Of a DNA stretch of 64,000 bases, positions 44,951 through 59,095 are shown one piece after another. Each line of letters opens with the position of its first letter. Positions within the stretch are counted from its first letter, which is position 1. The stretch is from Lepisosteus oculatus (taxonomy: Eukaryota; Chordata; Actinopteri; Semionotiformes; Lepisosteidae), in contig NC_090711.1 in the NCBI RefSeq assembly GCF_040954835.1, forward strand, positions 12,519,001 to 12,583,000, written 5' to 3'. The notes under the pieces were generated by a model. It was not told where the DNA came from. It did no database searches and saw nothing but the letters and a program-made list of their open reading frames with translations. Made by a program: the position numbers and the translations under genes.

Positions 44951-45892
44951 CATCATTCCCAGACAATAACTTTTGGTTGATGAATCCACCCCCTTATCTG
45001 AAGCTTGTTAACAGTATAATGCATTTGCCATCTCCAAGTGTATGGGTGTCACCCAAGACAATACAAGCCATGTTCCAAAATCACTCTTACCTCTAAGACT
45101 ATGTCACTAAGACCCAGAAAATCATCTGTTCCTCCTAAACAAAAAAAAAATAGATAATTCCCTTCTTGAAACCCATGTTCACAATCCTTTATTTCTTAAG
45201 ATTAAAGAAGGCAGATTGTTCGGCTGGGACAAATTCGTTTGATGAGTTGTCTTCCCGTTCACATCAGCCTATTCCTAAAGGCAGCCTGGTGAATTACACA
45301 ATGCAAATGGAGTCCTTCAGGCCTATAGCACTGACCTCAGACTGAACAGAGCCTTCCCCAGAGAAGGGCACCCTGCCACCAGCCTCCCTCCTCCCTCTAC
45401 TTTCACACAGGCTTGCCTGCTCTTGTCATGGGAAGAGACAAGAAGAGGTTCTGGCTGAGAGAGCTTCCCCCTTCTCTGCTGAGCGACAAGAGACTATATT
45501 AAACACTGGTGCTAAGGTCGAGGGCGGCTCTCCTAAAGTGAGTCAATGCCTCTCCAGTATCACTGGGCTCGATCCTCTCAAATAATAAATATTTTAATTT
45601 CTTGTTCCCAAAACTTGCTTTTTGCTCCATCTTGTTGTGGATGCCTCTTTATGTTCTTTTTTTTTCTAAAAAAAGGAAAAATATACCAGTTCATTTGCAT
45701 ATACTAGAACTACACCCTGAGGAAATGATAAACATATCTTGAAATAAGTAGTTGTGTCTGCATGTCAACACCGATATTTCCTTATCTTCTAGAAGCTGGG
45801 AGTCAGGTTTAAAAGTTAAGATTTAAAAATCACCTAGAGGGGAGCTTTTCAAATATTCACAGTGCAAAGAATTTCTATGTAACAGTCTGTGA
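44951..45892. other. Intergenic DNA, nothing recognised
   Basis: No feature recognised. Confidence 0.4.
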
Positions 45893-46015
45893 GCGTCTGC
45901 CCTTTGACGGACTGACATCCCATCCAAGGTGTAGCCTGCCTTGCATCTGTTGCTTGCTGGGATAGACTCTGGCTCCCCTGCAATCCTGTATTGGATGAAA
46001 TGGTTAGAAATTTGG
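45893..46015 (+). repeat. tRNA-SINE tail fragment
   Basis: Only the 3' portion is present: GACGGACTGACATCCCATCC, GCTGGGATAGACTCTGGCTC and GTATTGGATGAAATGG. Confidence 0.6.
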
Positions 46016-46719
46016 CTGTGGTCAGGTCCAGATTGAGCATCCAGTCTCTACAGCATAAGCAAATATCAGATCCATCATTTCAAAAAGCTGATCCTTCTGA
46101 GAGGGGGCTCTTATCAACCTTTAGAGAGTGACGTCATTATAGCAGTCTCATTATTTACTGTGACAGCTGCTACATTGAACAGTTCAATCCAAGGCGTCTG
46201 TTTCGCTTTGCTTACTTAAGCACTGCAGGATCTGAAACTGCAGTTCCTTGTTTTATATCATTGTGTTACAGAGGAACTTATCTAGAGGGGTGAAGGTGAA
46301 GATCAGAGGTCTGGCTTCCACACAAGGCTGTGAAAGTCATCTCAGTTTAATGGTTCAGAACTGCTTTTGTGTGCTGCAGCTGGAGAATTAGCCTCATTAT
46401 GGAGCGCCGAGTGGTTCATCTTCTGCATTTTGAACGCCAAATGTTCTTAAATCCTTGGCACACTCAAGCGTGCCGTGAGTGTTTTGTGCCGCATTGCCAT
46501 TCCAAAAGGATGAAAAACTGTGTCAGGGTGTTTGGCACAGGGCAGAGCAGTGTACCATCAGTGTTGGCCTTGCTGTTGGTGCTGACAGGGAGACACAAGC
46601 ATCACACGGAAAGGCAGATGTTAGTTAAGGGCACAGCGGGCGTCTGTGAATGCATTCCAGTTTGCCTGAAATACAGACTTTGCAGAAATCAAAATAGGCA
46701 CTGCAGGGATATTAATTTC
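46016..46719. other. Intergenic DNA with a CRE-type palindrome
   Basis: It contains a full TGACGTCA (about 46128-46135). No exon or repeat recognised; the 121-residue frame 46369-46734 has no domain and no splice context. Confidence 0.35.
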
Positions 46720-46985
46720 AGGATGGTGCAGTAGCTAGTGGCATTGCTAGCTCACAGCACAATAATGAACCTCGGGTGTTGTCTGCATGGAGTTTGTATG
46801 TTCTGCCCGTGTTTGTGTGGTTTTCCTCAACGTGCTCTGGTTTATTCGACCAGTCCAAAACCACACTGGTAGGTTAAGTGGCTTCTGGGAAAATTGGAGC
46901 AAGGAGCGAGGTGTGAGTGTGCCTATGTGTACCCTGTGACGGAGGGGTTACGGCACCCGTTACTTGCTGGAATAAGCTCTGACAA
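46720..46985 (+). repeat. tRNA-derived SINE
   Basis: Worn head (GGATGGTGCAGTAGCTAGTG) and body (GCATGGAGTTTGTATGTTCT, CCCGTGTTTGTGTGG, TGGTAGGTTAAGTGGCTTC), ending with a TTGCTGGAATAAGCTCTG tail. Confidence 0.65.
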
Positions 46986-49149
46986 CCTCACAGCCCTGAA
47001 CTGGAAGAAGGGGAGAGAAAAAGGACGAATGGATGGACTCTTATTCAGATAGAGATTTATTTCCTCTGAAGGTTTGATGTTAAAATGCACATAAAATATA
47101 ATGTGCACTTTTCAACATTTTTTACTCATCAATATTATAAAGACAGAGGCTTCCGTTTGTTCAGTTGTCTTTATTTTCTTCAGACATATGTGTTTCCCTT
47201 CCTATCCCAGTCACTCCCGAACCAGTTAAAACCAGTAACCAAGCAGGGCTAGGTATGTGACTTGTACCTCAGTAAACAAATGGAAATATTATGTTGTATC
47301 TATTTTTTTAAAAAGACCCGTTTGTCCTTTTACTTATCGCTGCGCTTTACTCATTACAAGTTAGGGTCCAGGATGCATTAGTATCTGAAAACTTGTAAAA
47401 TCATCTCCTTATTGAACTTTTGAAATCTGCAATTTCTCTAACTTCTAGAGTTGAAACAAGGTGTGTGCTTTTAAAAATGCTGGAAATAATTTTCTGAGTG
47501 AGAGATTGCTCACCACTTCAATCATAATCAGTTATTTACAAACTTAAGCTCAGATGACCAAACTTCAGACTTCTTCTGTATGCACAACTACTGTATTTAA
47601 CTGGTGCAAATACTGTCTTAGTTCTCCAAAAAGGCTCTTCTGACCTGGTTATGATGACCCTGAAGTTCTCTGGTTTCTGACTCAGCTCTTCGTTACTTCC
47701 TTGAGCCCTTTTTTGAAGAATTTGATCATCTACAGCAATTACATTGTTTTCCATTCTTAAATAGAATTCAAATTAAGCTTAGATTTCTAGCAGCTTAAAA
47801 CGACAAACCGATTCAGTCAAATATCAATGTGGTTGAAGGTCTAACGGAGAGCTTGGATGGAACAAAGACCAGCAGACACTCAGGACTGGGAAGACCAGCT
47901 CTGTATACAGTATATAAAATGGCCACCAAGTGTCACCCAGGTGGGCGCTGCACTCCAGAACTGAGTGAAACGAAAAAGTCAAAAGGCAAGGTGTAAAGTT
48001 AAAAGACACCTTGACATTACATCTTTGCTCCCATGGGTGAACTAGCAAGCTAGGGAAATATGAACACACGGTTCATATTCAGTCTGGGGCTGATGGTCTC
48101 CTCTATGCATGAATGCATTATTCCAGGAGTTATCCTCAATGGCTGCAATCCAGCTGGTTTGCAAAGTCTCATTAAGACATCATCCGTGTTTAAAGACGTG
48201 CAGAAGGGTTATACTGGTACAATGAAGGCCGATTTAACCTTTTTCCTTAGGTCTAACTGTGCCATGACTAAAGAGGCATAGAATATCCACTGGATTGCTG
48301 GCCTGTGGAGCAGGATGGGGTGCTCTAAGTTGAACTGGATGAGTGATCCTGTTTGCAGGCCCATGCTTTGCAGACTCCAGTCCGTGTTTTGCAACAGGCC
48401 TGGGAATCCTGAAACAGCTCTTCAGCTCCCTGTATAGTTTTCAGAGACAATTTGTCTGCTCAGGTTCATGGAATTGCATTTGAGTCAAGTATTCCTTTGA
48501 AAGGGAAGAGAGTTTTATAGGGCTGGAATTCAAATACTCTCAGCCAACCAACAATTCCAGATCCACGAGGGGAAAAAAGGGGGAATGATTTTATATCGCT
48601 GGTATTGCAGAGTGCACGTCCTTGATGTGATAAAAGTGATCATAGGTTGTTCCATGTTGTGTGCCCATTAAAATGGGCCTGTTCAAGAAGAAAGGAAAAT
48701 GTTATTCTTAGTGTTTGAATTATATTATTTATGTACCTACAGTACTACTACATTTTAATGCAAATTAGATAAAGCAACATATTAAACAATAGTGGACAAC
48801 GCAAAGTTGCTTTGTGTTGAGTGTGGTTATTTTATTTGCATCACAATAGAGTTCTGGGGCGGAAATGTTATAGACAACACACACGAACGGCTGAGTAAGA
48901 GGAATTTCAATGGCTTATAAATATAGATGCCCAGCATTAGTCTTTGAGGTAAGGGTCCTTCACAAAGTAAGGCTCTTTGGTGGTTATGAGGGTGGGTATT
49001 CAACAGCATCAAATTAATTAATATCTATATCTTTCTATATCAACTTTCAGTACAAAATCTAGAAGGACCATTTGTCTCACAACACAACCATAAAGGACAC
49101 TTCACTAATCACCAAAATACTTCTCATCAAAGTGGCCCAGAAAGAGGCT
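46986..49149. other. Intergenic DNA, nothing recognised
   Basis: No exon or repeat recognised. Confidence 0.4.
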
Positions 49150-49400
49150 TAGTCTTCAGAATAAACAGTGAAACATGAACCGGAGGGGACACGTGGAAAT
49201 TATGCAGAAGCAAATTTAAAACCAGGCACGGAGGCACTTTTGTGTCAAGAGCTGTGAGAATGTGGAACAAGCTATGTAGCCACGTTGTTGATGTCGATAA
49301 ATTCAATAATTGTTTTCAAGAAACACATAGATGAGATCTATGATGGAGTGACATCCTATCCAGGGTGAACGTCTGACTATTGAAAGGGAAGGATGGTCTG
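49150..49400 (+). repeat. LINE-derived remnant with SINE scrap
   Basis: GACACGTGGAAATTATGCAG, GGAGGCACTTTTGTGTCAAG, GAATGTGGAACAAGCTATG and TTTTCAAGAAACACATAGAT match a fish retroelement C-terminal coding remnant (W-K-L-C ... F-K-K-H-I-D-like). A GGAGTGACATCCTATCCAGG scrap of the tRNA-SINE tail follows at about 49345. Confidence 0.5.
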
Positions 49401-50404
49401 AACAGACCCCTGTCCTTTGTAACCTGTCTTAGGTTTTTATGGTCTGTTCTAGACACTCACTTTCCACAAAATGTGGCATCTTTTCAAGTGTCACCGGCAA
49501 AGTGACCTTGGTTTCACCAAAATTCAACACTCTTTGGCTTCATCAAAAGAAATTTTGAATTCTAGCCTTCAATTGCTAACAAAACAGGAATTTATTTTCC
49601 TCCAAAGAATATGACAAAGTTTTCTTTTTTAAACAAAACTCACGAGAACTCCTACTTCAAGAAATCAGCCTTTCCCAGGTCCGTTTATATCCTCTTTTTT
49701 AAAAATCCTCTCCCAGAAGGCCTTTCATCCTTAAAGGAACCATTCATTTATATAATATTAATTAAACCAAAATATATTAATACCGAACAAATATGTCTTG
49801 ATTTCTAAGCTTCACTTAAAACAAAAAGGCATGTGAAGTTTTTTTAATATAGTTAAGCAAAAAAGTCTTACATTGGCTAATTTTGGATGACTGACCAGTA
49901 ACCTTTCCCTTTAAGGTCAGCAGCCATTTTATCACTGAGGGTGTGAGAGCATAAGTATCCTCAAAGAGAAAAGTTACTGGTAGCCATCTTACCTTCTCTC
50001 AGCCAGCAGAACCATACAATACTCCAAACATGAGGTAACACTGCAGTGAATTGGGGGGGAAGGGGAGGTAAGTATCATTCACATTTCATATGTAACACAT
50101 ACATCCACACAAACTTAATAAACACAAGATATAATGTTTTCGATACACAAGGAGACGGGTCTCATTAAGACTTCAGTTTCTTCTACTGTGGCTCAGCAGC
50201 AGAAATGGTTCCAGTAACATTGTCAAGGATGTACACAGGAAACTGTCCATTATGAAGAAGCTGGAAAGCAGTGATGAATTTGAGGCTAACCTCTGCTTCC
50301 CCCAGAATGACAGGCACTTTATAATCACAGATTATAAATGACCAAGGTCAAATATGACTATTTTTATTTATTTTAACTGTATTTGCTCATTTTATTTGAT
50401 CGGT
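49401..50404. other. Intergenic DNA, nothing recognised
   Basis: No feature recognised. Confidence 0.4.
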
Positions 50405-50740
50405 TTCACCAGTGGCACAGTGGTCAGCTTTGCTGCCTTACAGCAGTGGGGGCCTGGGTTCAATTCCAGGCCTGGGGTGCTGTCTGTGTGGAGTTTGAAT
50501 GTTCTCCTTACGTTTGTGTGGGTTTCTTCTAGGTGTTCCTTTTTCCTCCCACAGTCCAAGCACATGCTGATAGTTTAATTGGCTTTTGAGAAGACTGTCT
50601 CTGGTGTGAATATGTGTGTATTTGTGTCTGTCCTGCGATGGAGTGACGTCCTATCCAGGGTGTATCCTACTTTTCATCTGTAGATTGCCGGGATAGGCTC
50701 TGTCTCGTCTGTGACCCTGTATTTGATAAAGTAGTGAGAA
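50405..50740 (+). repeat. tRNA-derived SINE, near full length
   Basis: Box A region AGTGGCACAGTGGTCAGC and box B GGGTTCAATTCCAGG are spaced as in a tRNA gene. The body (GTTTGAATGTTCTCC, CCTCCCACAGTCCAAGCAC) and tail (CTATCCAGGGTG, GGGATAGGCTCTG, TTTGATAAAGTAGTGAG) are present. It is the reference copy for this family in the window. Confidence 0.82.
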
Positions 50741-53700
50741 AATCGATGTTTTTTTTCTTTAAAATATAATGGATGTTTTTTTTTCTTTAAAATATACAGT
50801 ATATTTAAGAATTTGGTCTGATTACAATCTAATATTACTGTAGTTCTTAAACTACCAAAATTAATGCTTTTTGAAATATGACTCTTAAGACCATAACCAA
50901 AAAGTTAAATAGGCTAAAGGGAATTAAATGCTACTGTAAGTCTCTAGCTGTGTAAAGTGTGAAGCTGTACTGAGAGCCATTCAGCTATGCTGGCAGTCTA
51001 ACAGGTAATCTGCATGATCTGCTTTCTTTGTATGGAGAAACTACAATGAACAGGAACTGAAATCCACTTGTGCTTTTTTCAATTCTTGTTGAATTAATTT
51101 TTGAGAACAAAGTATGCACAAAGCATATCATATCTCTATATCTAACATAGAGTAAGTAAGTTCTTTCATCAAATTCAATTGATTTCTCAATAAAAGACAA
51201 TTATTCTGGGTTCCTTCATTATTCTTCAAATTAAAATGGGTTTAATCAGTTCAGGCCAGGTCTTAATTAACCTTTTAAGAAGGAATGAACAAAATGTGAG
51301 TAAAAAATGGGCAAAGGTTATTTTATTACATCCTGACAGGAGCCAGGTTCAATTTGATTTTCTTTGTATCTGTCATACATTCCATAAGACAATAATGCTA
51401 TCAAATGATTTGAACCTTTTGTGTTAAGGTCTAGGTGTGCAAACTGAGATAGTTAGTATCACCGTCTCTGCACGACAGCAAAGTCATTGTTTTTTTCTGG
51501 AACACATTGTTCAGTCAGTAAGCCTAAAAAAACCAAGCTCCTGGAATATGTTGACAATATTTTTATTTCCGTTTTCATCTTTTGGAAAGAGACGTTTAGG
51601 CTCTTGCAGCGCTGTTAATTGAAAGTTACAGTGTAGATGTTTCTGAGTATCCACTGGTAATGCAGATAATAAGGTTCAGGTGCTGGATTTCACAAAACAG
51701 GTATGCAATTGACAGGGAAGGGAATTACTAACTGGTGATTCTTATTTAAATTTACCTACTGTACTTAAGAACCTCTGAAATGTGCAGTCATACACTTTGT
51801 TTTACATTATGAGACTGCAGCCCATGTGAGTGAGTAAAGTTTTATTTCATTCAGGATGACAGAGAAATACTGAATTGAATTTGGTCAATATCAATTCAAA
51901 TGTGTGATCCCCTCCTCCTATTCATAAACTCAAAACTGCTATAATGTATTGCATTTGCTGATTGAATTCATGCATTTCTTACTAAAGTGACACAGAGCTG
52001 CTAGAGAATACTTTTATTTCCAGGAAAAAGCAATAATGCATAACAAAGTCTATAAATCCGCAGGCCAGCTTTAGCATTATCACCCTGCTTGTTCACAGCT
52101 GTTGTGGGACCCAACACAGCGACATTTTAAAGCCGCACTGAACTGTGCAGATCTGCACAGATGCAGCTGCAGCTGCATGATGTCACACTGAAGCCCCCCT
52201 GGAAAACGTGGACCAGCAGCGCAAATCTCAGTCTGCCAAACAGTCTGCGCAACAAAGTTGCCCCTTTCAAAGTCTGAATGGCAGGCGGGTCAAAATTTTA
52301 TCCTAACCCTTATATTTGGTGCAGAATTAAAATATCCGTATCTTATACAGTATATCATTATAATAAATACCATACAGTATATAGAAATATAGTTCCTGGG
52401 GGTTGTTGAAAGGAGAGAGCAATACTGAGAGAAGAAACAAGTAACAAACTCTATGGATTATACAAATGTAATCAATATTAATATGTCAAGGGCTATTTTT
52501 GTTATTGTGAAATTAAAGCATTATTTTATTATAATGTTCTTCTAAAAACCTAACCCTTTTTTGCCTAGATGAGTCAGTTGAGAACAAATTCTCACTCAGA
52601 ATGAGAACCTGGAGACCTATTTATACAGCAGGGCATTTACTGCAGCAATTTGAATGAAGTACCTTTCTCAAGGGTACATCAGTCAGGGGCAGCTCCAGAA
52701 ATAGTTATTAGGGGGAGGCTCAACATAGGAGGAGCGGAGCGGCTGCACATATTTTGGTTTAACCTTTTTATCTTTAAAATTACTCATGTATTTTACTGCA
52801 CATGCAGCATCAAAGAAATAATTTTAATCAACACAAACTGGCTCATTTTCTGACTGAAAGTTCAGCATGTCCTTTTCTGTGTCACTAGTTCGCCACGGCT
52901 CAGTTCTGATTTTTACGGTCCCACGGACTTTTGGTTTTCTTTTCAAGTGAGCTCTCCATTGCTTAATTGACCTTTTAACTGGACAAATAATGTGACAAAA
53001 CGTTTTGGAGATTGTCTTCAGCTCCTACAAAGCCGCAGGTCTTGTTTCTCTTGTATTGTTACTGCATTGAAACTTCCAGCAGAGTCAGTACTGACAGTAT
53101 TTTGGGGATGAATAATTAAACAGCCATTAGTCTAAACGCAGTCATTTTTCATTTGTACCATTTGCTTTAATGTTTGCTTATCTTACAGAATTAGCCATCT
53201 TTTTTAGTTCATGAACAGGCTCATCTGGTTATGTGAGCATTAAGTGAAAACGAAAAGCATTCCCTGGAACCGAGGCAGTAAAGTGTTGCAAAAGTTGCTG
53301 TTTTTATTTTCTACTGGAAACCTGCATGTGTGCTTTGAAACAAATCCACTGGCACAGCAAGTACCAGTTCCCCTGCTGTGAGAATTGCCTGGAAAAGCAC
53401 AGAACGAAGTCAGAGACGTGAAGACCGAGTGTGGCTGCAGTTGGCTTTAGGATATGAGCTGAGTAAGTATTGTCGAGAGCTCCCGTGTCAACAATGTTTG
53501 CTTTGAAAAGTGGTTATTTGTTCATCATAATGACAGCACTCAGAGGAGAACAAACCCCTCAGAAGAACATCAAATTACACAGCAGAGAACAAAAGCCGTT
53601 CCTGAGGCAGCACTTAAAGAATCGCTTGCACAGAAGAGGCAGCACATATAAAGGAACGGAAACATACGGGACCAGTAATGATGGCTGTCTGCTCATGTGT

Positions 53701-55680
53701 GATCCCTGTTGGGTTTTTTTTTAGCTTCATAATGAGCGCTGAAGCTGAGTTTGGGCATTTTTAAGATCACATTCTTTAACAAGAAGGAGAAGCCCGTGTA
53801 CTAATAACGCCTGCCTGTGACTGTTGAACCTAAAGCAGTATAGGAATGACCGAAAAAGGGAGTTAATCAATAATATGAAAGAGCAAAGCTATCGCAGATA
53901 CTCCTTAGCTTTATGTGTTTAACAATAGCTGTGCCATCCATGCTACAGCTTGCTTTGGAAGAAGAGGAAGTGATGCAAGATTAAACCTCGCAGCAAAACT
54001 GTTTTGCAGAAGCTGCCAAATAGTTGGGCGACCAGATGGTCTCAAACTCCCGAGGAAACACTGACAACTTGTAATGGGGTTTTCAAATCGGCCCAAACTG
54101 AAAGATATTAAAGAGTAAATTAAACATTAAGTATTTCCTAAACTGCTACTGACTTTAATGAAAATTAGTCTGTATTAGAGTACTGTAAACAATGGGCTGC
54201 CTAGTCTGGGTACTGAAGAAGCACAGACCTGCAGGGTTTGTAGGTCTAAGCAGATAAACAGACCATACGGACCCACAAGAATGTAAGGAGGGTTGTGTGG
54301 TGTTCCCATTCAGTTGTAAGGTATTTTATTTAACATATAAGTTACTCAGTAGGTAGGCTGTTTCAATTTATTCAGAACAAAATCATTTAAGATGACCTGT
54401 AAATCCCACTGAGTCAGGACTGGACAGCCTCACTTTAGGTTTTGGATTTGCAGACCAAAGAAAATAAATTAAAACATATAACTGATTCATAGCAGCTTTC
54501 ATTTTTGGAGTGCTGTTATCCATTGTATTGTAAATGTACTGTAATGCTGAATAAGGGTTAATACCAATTTAACAAATGTTTCATGGTTGGTTAGTCACCT
54601 TTTTCCAGTACTTGGATGAATATTCTGTCTTAAAGGCTGTTTATTTGAATGGACACACATGCCTTTCAACTGTAAATATCTACATTCTGCACATCGTTTT
54701 ATATAGTGCTCCTATTAGCTGTAGCATTCACAAGAAAAGAGGGATACGATTAGGGATCACCCAGATGTCTGCTAGAGTGGTTAACCTGGAATCGGTACAG
54801 TCTTTGCCACTATTTCCTGGGATTGACTCTTGAGGAAGTAACAGAATGCTTTAGACAGATGCCATGTCAGGTAGTTCCCAATGGGGGGCGGCAAACACAT
54901 TTCGCTTGCTCCCAAAGCCCCATCACACCTGAAGACCCCCGATGTGAAGGAATGGGCTTGATAGCAAGTGAACATACTGTACTGTGTCACCTGAAGTCCA
55001 TGGTCTTGTTTCAGTTTGTCAAAGAGTCTAGGTATCATGTTACATGGGATTAGAGTTCATGTTAAAAACTACCACTAACCTCTTATTTCTTATTTATAAC
55101 CTTTTATCTAGCTAAACAAAGGTAGAAATATATAAATATATATAAATATCTCCTCCTTCCATAGACAGTAGCTTTGGAAATAGTGTAACATGCACTTTCA
55201 GCTCTTCGAATGTCAACCTGTTAATCTTTTTCTCAGAGTTAGAAAATAGAAGCAGGGATTACTGAGCTCAGAAAAAAAGAAACAAAATGTGTTTTGAGCT
55301 TCAGCAGGCTAAACCCATGAGGTGTACCAGTTTGAAGAAAAAACAAGGTGTTGCCTAACATGGGATTTAGGAAAATGGACATTACTGTGAAATACCAACA
55401 AAGCTGTGTAATCTGTATGATAAAAAGGTCGGAAGAGAGAAGAAACTGAAACTGTAGAAGGAAAGGAGACTTCACCTACATAATCCTTTTCCATAGTGTG
55501 ATTCTCTAGTCATTGAACACTGATATACATGGAGATCTTTACTTTTTGGAGTTTGCATAAGAAACAAGTGATATTTATAGTCAATGAAAGGATTTGTCAA
55601 ATATAAAGAAAAAGTGTACTTAAAACTCACCTGGCTGAGAAAATAATACGGAACAAAGACCAGAGCTATGATAACCTCCT
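50741..55680. other. Long intergenic stretch, nothing recognised
   Basis: About 4.9 kb. A short duplicated T-run unit lies at 50747-50800 (TTTTTTTTCTTTAAAATATA twice). No other repeat, RNA gene or exon was recognised; all open frames are short and unsupported. Confidence 0.4.
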
Positions 55681-55800
55681 TCACTTAAGAAGAATGAACC
55701 AGGGAGACAGTTGCAAGGGCGAAGTTGGGGTGCAGGGAGGGGAGCCAGAAAAGATGTGTGCAGACTTGTGGGGAGCCAGGGTGCTTTTATACAGAGGAGA
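55681..55800 (+). repeat. Dispersed repeat (GAATGARCCAGGGAG family), copy 2
   Basis: GAATGAACCAGGGAGACAGT and the following G-rich stretch resemble 16541 and 61515. Only the 5' part aligns. Confidence 0.4.
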
Positions 55801-58552
55801 GCAGTAGTGTGACCTTGTAATCTGGACTTCTCCTTAACTGTGAAGTTCCAACTATTTATAATACTGACATTTCTTGTGGAAATAGAATGATTATAAGTAT
55901 TTTCAGCATAATGCCCAAGGCAAGGACAAGCGCAATCTAATAACAGTGATTGTTGTTGTTATTGTTATTATCAGTAGTAGCACTATTGGTACAATTGATA
56001 TTCATTTTTTTTTTGCATAGAGCTCTTCACAACAAGTTGTCACAGAATGCTTTCACATTTATTTTACTTGCATGCACTAGACAGGCAGGGTTGTGCAACA
56101 CAATAAATCAAAATGAGATTATTGTTAATGAATGTAGATTAATGTGCTATATCATAAGTAACAGAGTAACCATCAGTCATGTAAAAGCGAGAAGCAAGGC
56201 GAGAAATAAGGAGAAATAATACATTTCTGTGGGTCCAGGTCCCTGTAGTTTGATTCCCCTGCAGGCACAAGCTGTGTATAGAGAGGTAGTCACAGTCCAG
56301 CATCATATCTTTTACCTGATGACAATGTCATGAATTATAAATAAGGCAATGGTGATTTTCAAGGAAAAAGCAAAGAAAAAGGTTACTCTAAAGCCAAGAC
56401 TCAGTATTGTCAATCAAAAGTGACAGCCATGATATTTACCACAGCTACAGTATGCTTTGTGACTCATTCTCTTCCACACAGAATTAAAAATAAACTTTTC
56501 CAGTTTGCTTGGTGATAAAATGTTTGGGGTGTTATAGAAGCGGAAGTGTGAAAATAAGAGCTTGCCAACACAACTGCGTGGCAATTTAATGATCCCGTAG
56601 CAAAGTAAAACCGATTTTACAGAGAAATCAAGATCTTCCAAGAATCAAAAAATGTCAAAGTCAAAAATGTTTATGAGTGCTTTTATTTCATCTGTTTTTC
56701 TGTGCAAAGCTTCTGCACAGTTGGCACTGCTGACAAACACTACTCTACTGTCAGCAGTTTCAGTGCTTGTCAGGGAATTACTAGTACTGCACATACAGGG
56801 AGAAATATACTTAAGCATCTGTTTGTCTAGGAGCTGTGCACTGTGTTAGTGAGTTACAGCATGTGTGCAGTGAATTTCATGGATATCCTGAATTGCCTTA
56901 ACATAGAAAGGAGGAATCCTGTTATTTGAGGGAAAAAATGTACAGTATATTCAAGTGAATTAATATACACTGGAGGGGTTTTATTGTTGGGAACCTCAAA
57001 AAAAAATTTGGGAGCACGGATTTACATATCTGCCTCTTCAATGAAGTTGTTAAGAATGAAAATGAGCTGCAGCCATAGTGTTGAATGATTTAATTCTGAA
57101 TTCAGCACAGCAAAATAGAAAGGGAAGGAATACATCTCTTCTATAATTAGAAGCCTGATGTTAATGAGAGCCTCTCTACCTATTCTGATTAACACAGGCA
57201 GAGCTGAGCCCATTATCTACCTTTGCAGAGACCAGAATTAACCTGGTACGTCATGAAGACTTCAATGCGTTTCTCGGGAACAGCTCTGAACCCCCACCCT
57301 CTGGGTAATGCATCACGGAGTCCTGTTTTCATTAACTTTTTCCTGTAAACATAGCGTGTGCCCTCAGTCTTTTGGTCCCTACGTTTATAGAACCGTTCCT
57401 CGACAAGAAAACAATACTACGTATTTAGTAGTACTAGAACTGGCTAAATAAAACCTTTTCCCTTACACATTTCCATTTCCTATCATGAATTATTTTTAGA
57501 AAAATAAATGCATTTTTTTATGATGTCAGATGCTTTCTGAGGCTTCTTAAAAGCCAGTGTTGTAAGCTCCTGTTTGGCTTCTTTTAAGAGGCACTACACA
57601 ATTAATGCAGTATTGTTTTAGATCCATTCAGCATTAACTGCGTATCAGTTTCTTTCAGTACCATAGTGCCACCTGGGGCAGAGTCTCAACACCTGTGACT
57701 TGCATTTGAGTCCACTTTGTAGGTTGCTTTTACAATCCGAAATCAAATCCACATTTTTAGGTCGTGTGTACAGTACATGCATCGCATGGATGCTTGCATC
57801 TCTTGATCTCTTTCTGTGCTCAGAGGAAGCTCCTTTAGTATTTTCAAGCATGCAGACCAGTGGTCAGCTTAGGTAGGAACGTATTCTATAAATATTTCCA
57901 AGGGTGAATAGCTAGTTATGAGGTGCTCTGATTGCTATTACAATGAGACATTTGAAAGCTCTTAGTTGTTTTCAAGTGAGGTGCAGTTCAACGTGAGCTG
58001 AAAGTCTGTTCCACTCAGATATGATTCAGAAGGCAGCCTTTTAGACATTATCTCCCCCAGAATGTCTGAAACTGTATTTTCTCAATTTGATTAATTACAG
58101 TACACTGTACAGCTCAGCTACCCCCCATGTGCTTCCTACAAATGCCTCTTTTACTTGCCTCAACGATTCGGCAAAGTTAACCAGTTTACTGCCACTTTCC
58201 CTTATTTTGTTTTAGAACGTAATGAGAGGTGTTGAAAAAGCAACAAATGCGTATTAGAGACAATAGCACTTGTTACAATTGTAATGCCTCTCAGTATATG
58301 AATATTTCTTATGCAATCTAATTAGGTAAACAGGTTGTCTTTTATGGTATGTGTTTCTGTTTGAACAGAGCTGGCAACAGTTGGATCCTAATGAATTACT
58401 GCATTTAAGGGAAAAATAATACCTATTAGGGAATTCATTTCACTCATGATTGTGACTGTATAGTCAAATTCCCAATCATAGAGGGCCTGCGGAGCTCTGC
58501 TTGAATTACAGTTAATTCCACTTTCTTTCATTTTTCAAAAACGTATGTTCCT
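55801..58552. other. Intergenic DNA, nothing recognised
   Basis: No feature recognised. Confidence 0.4.
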
Positions 58553-58655
58553 CCTTCCATCCATCCATCACTTCACCCAATTCAGGGTGGCAGGAGAGAC
58601 GGTCTATAATGGGCACAAGGTGGGACACACCCTGATTGGGACACCCGGTCCCAAC
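58553..58655 (-). repeat. SINE tail fragment
   Basis: CTTCCATCCATCCATCACTT ... CACCCTGATTGGGACACC is the reverse complement of the common SINE tail (GTGTCCC...GATGGATGG). Confidence 0.55.
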
Positions 58656-58761
58656 GTTGTATTTCTGAAAAAGTTCATTATTAACAGCTCATTTAATACT
58701 TCTAAAATAGATTTTCTTCTGTTTATGTGAACTAAGAACATAAATCAAATTGCAGATCTTG

Positions 58762-59095
58762 GGTGGCACAGTGGGGCAGTGGTTAGCATTGCTGTCTTAC
58801 TGTGCTGGGGCCCTAGTTTTAATACTAAACTTCAGGCGCTATATGCGTGGAGTTTGAATGTTCTCCCCTTGTTTGTGTGGGTTTCCTCAGGGTGATCCGG
58901 TTTCTTCCAAAAGTTCAAAGACACACTGGTAGGTTGATTGGCTTCTGGGAAAAAATGGCCTCTGCGTGAGTTTTATGTCTGTGCTCTGCAATGTCCTGTC
59001 CAGGGTGAATCATGACCTGGGCTTGTTCATGATATTTGCCAGGATAGGTTCTGGCTCCCCTGCAACCCTGTACTGGTAAAGTGGTAAGAAGATGA
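58762..59095 (+). repeat. tRNA-derived SINE, near full length
   Basis: Head GGGTGGCACAGTGG...CAGTGGTTAGCATTGC (box A), worn box B TAGTTTTAATAC, body TGGAGTTTGAATGTTCTCCC, and tail CCAGGATAGGTTCTGGCTCC. Confidence 0.78.

Noticed and set aside
46369..46734. 121-residue + open frame
   Set aside because: No domain, no splice context, and it ends in a SINE head; probably chance.
50405..50480. tRNA gene-like box A/box B
   Set aside because: No cloverleaf end pairing, and the sequence continues into a repeated body and tail; it is a SINE head.
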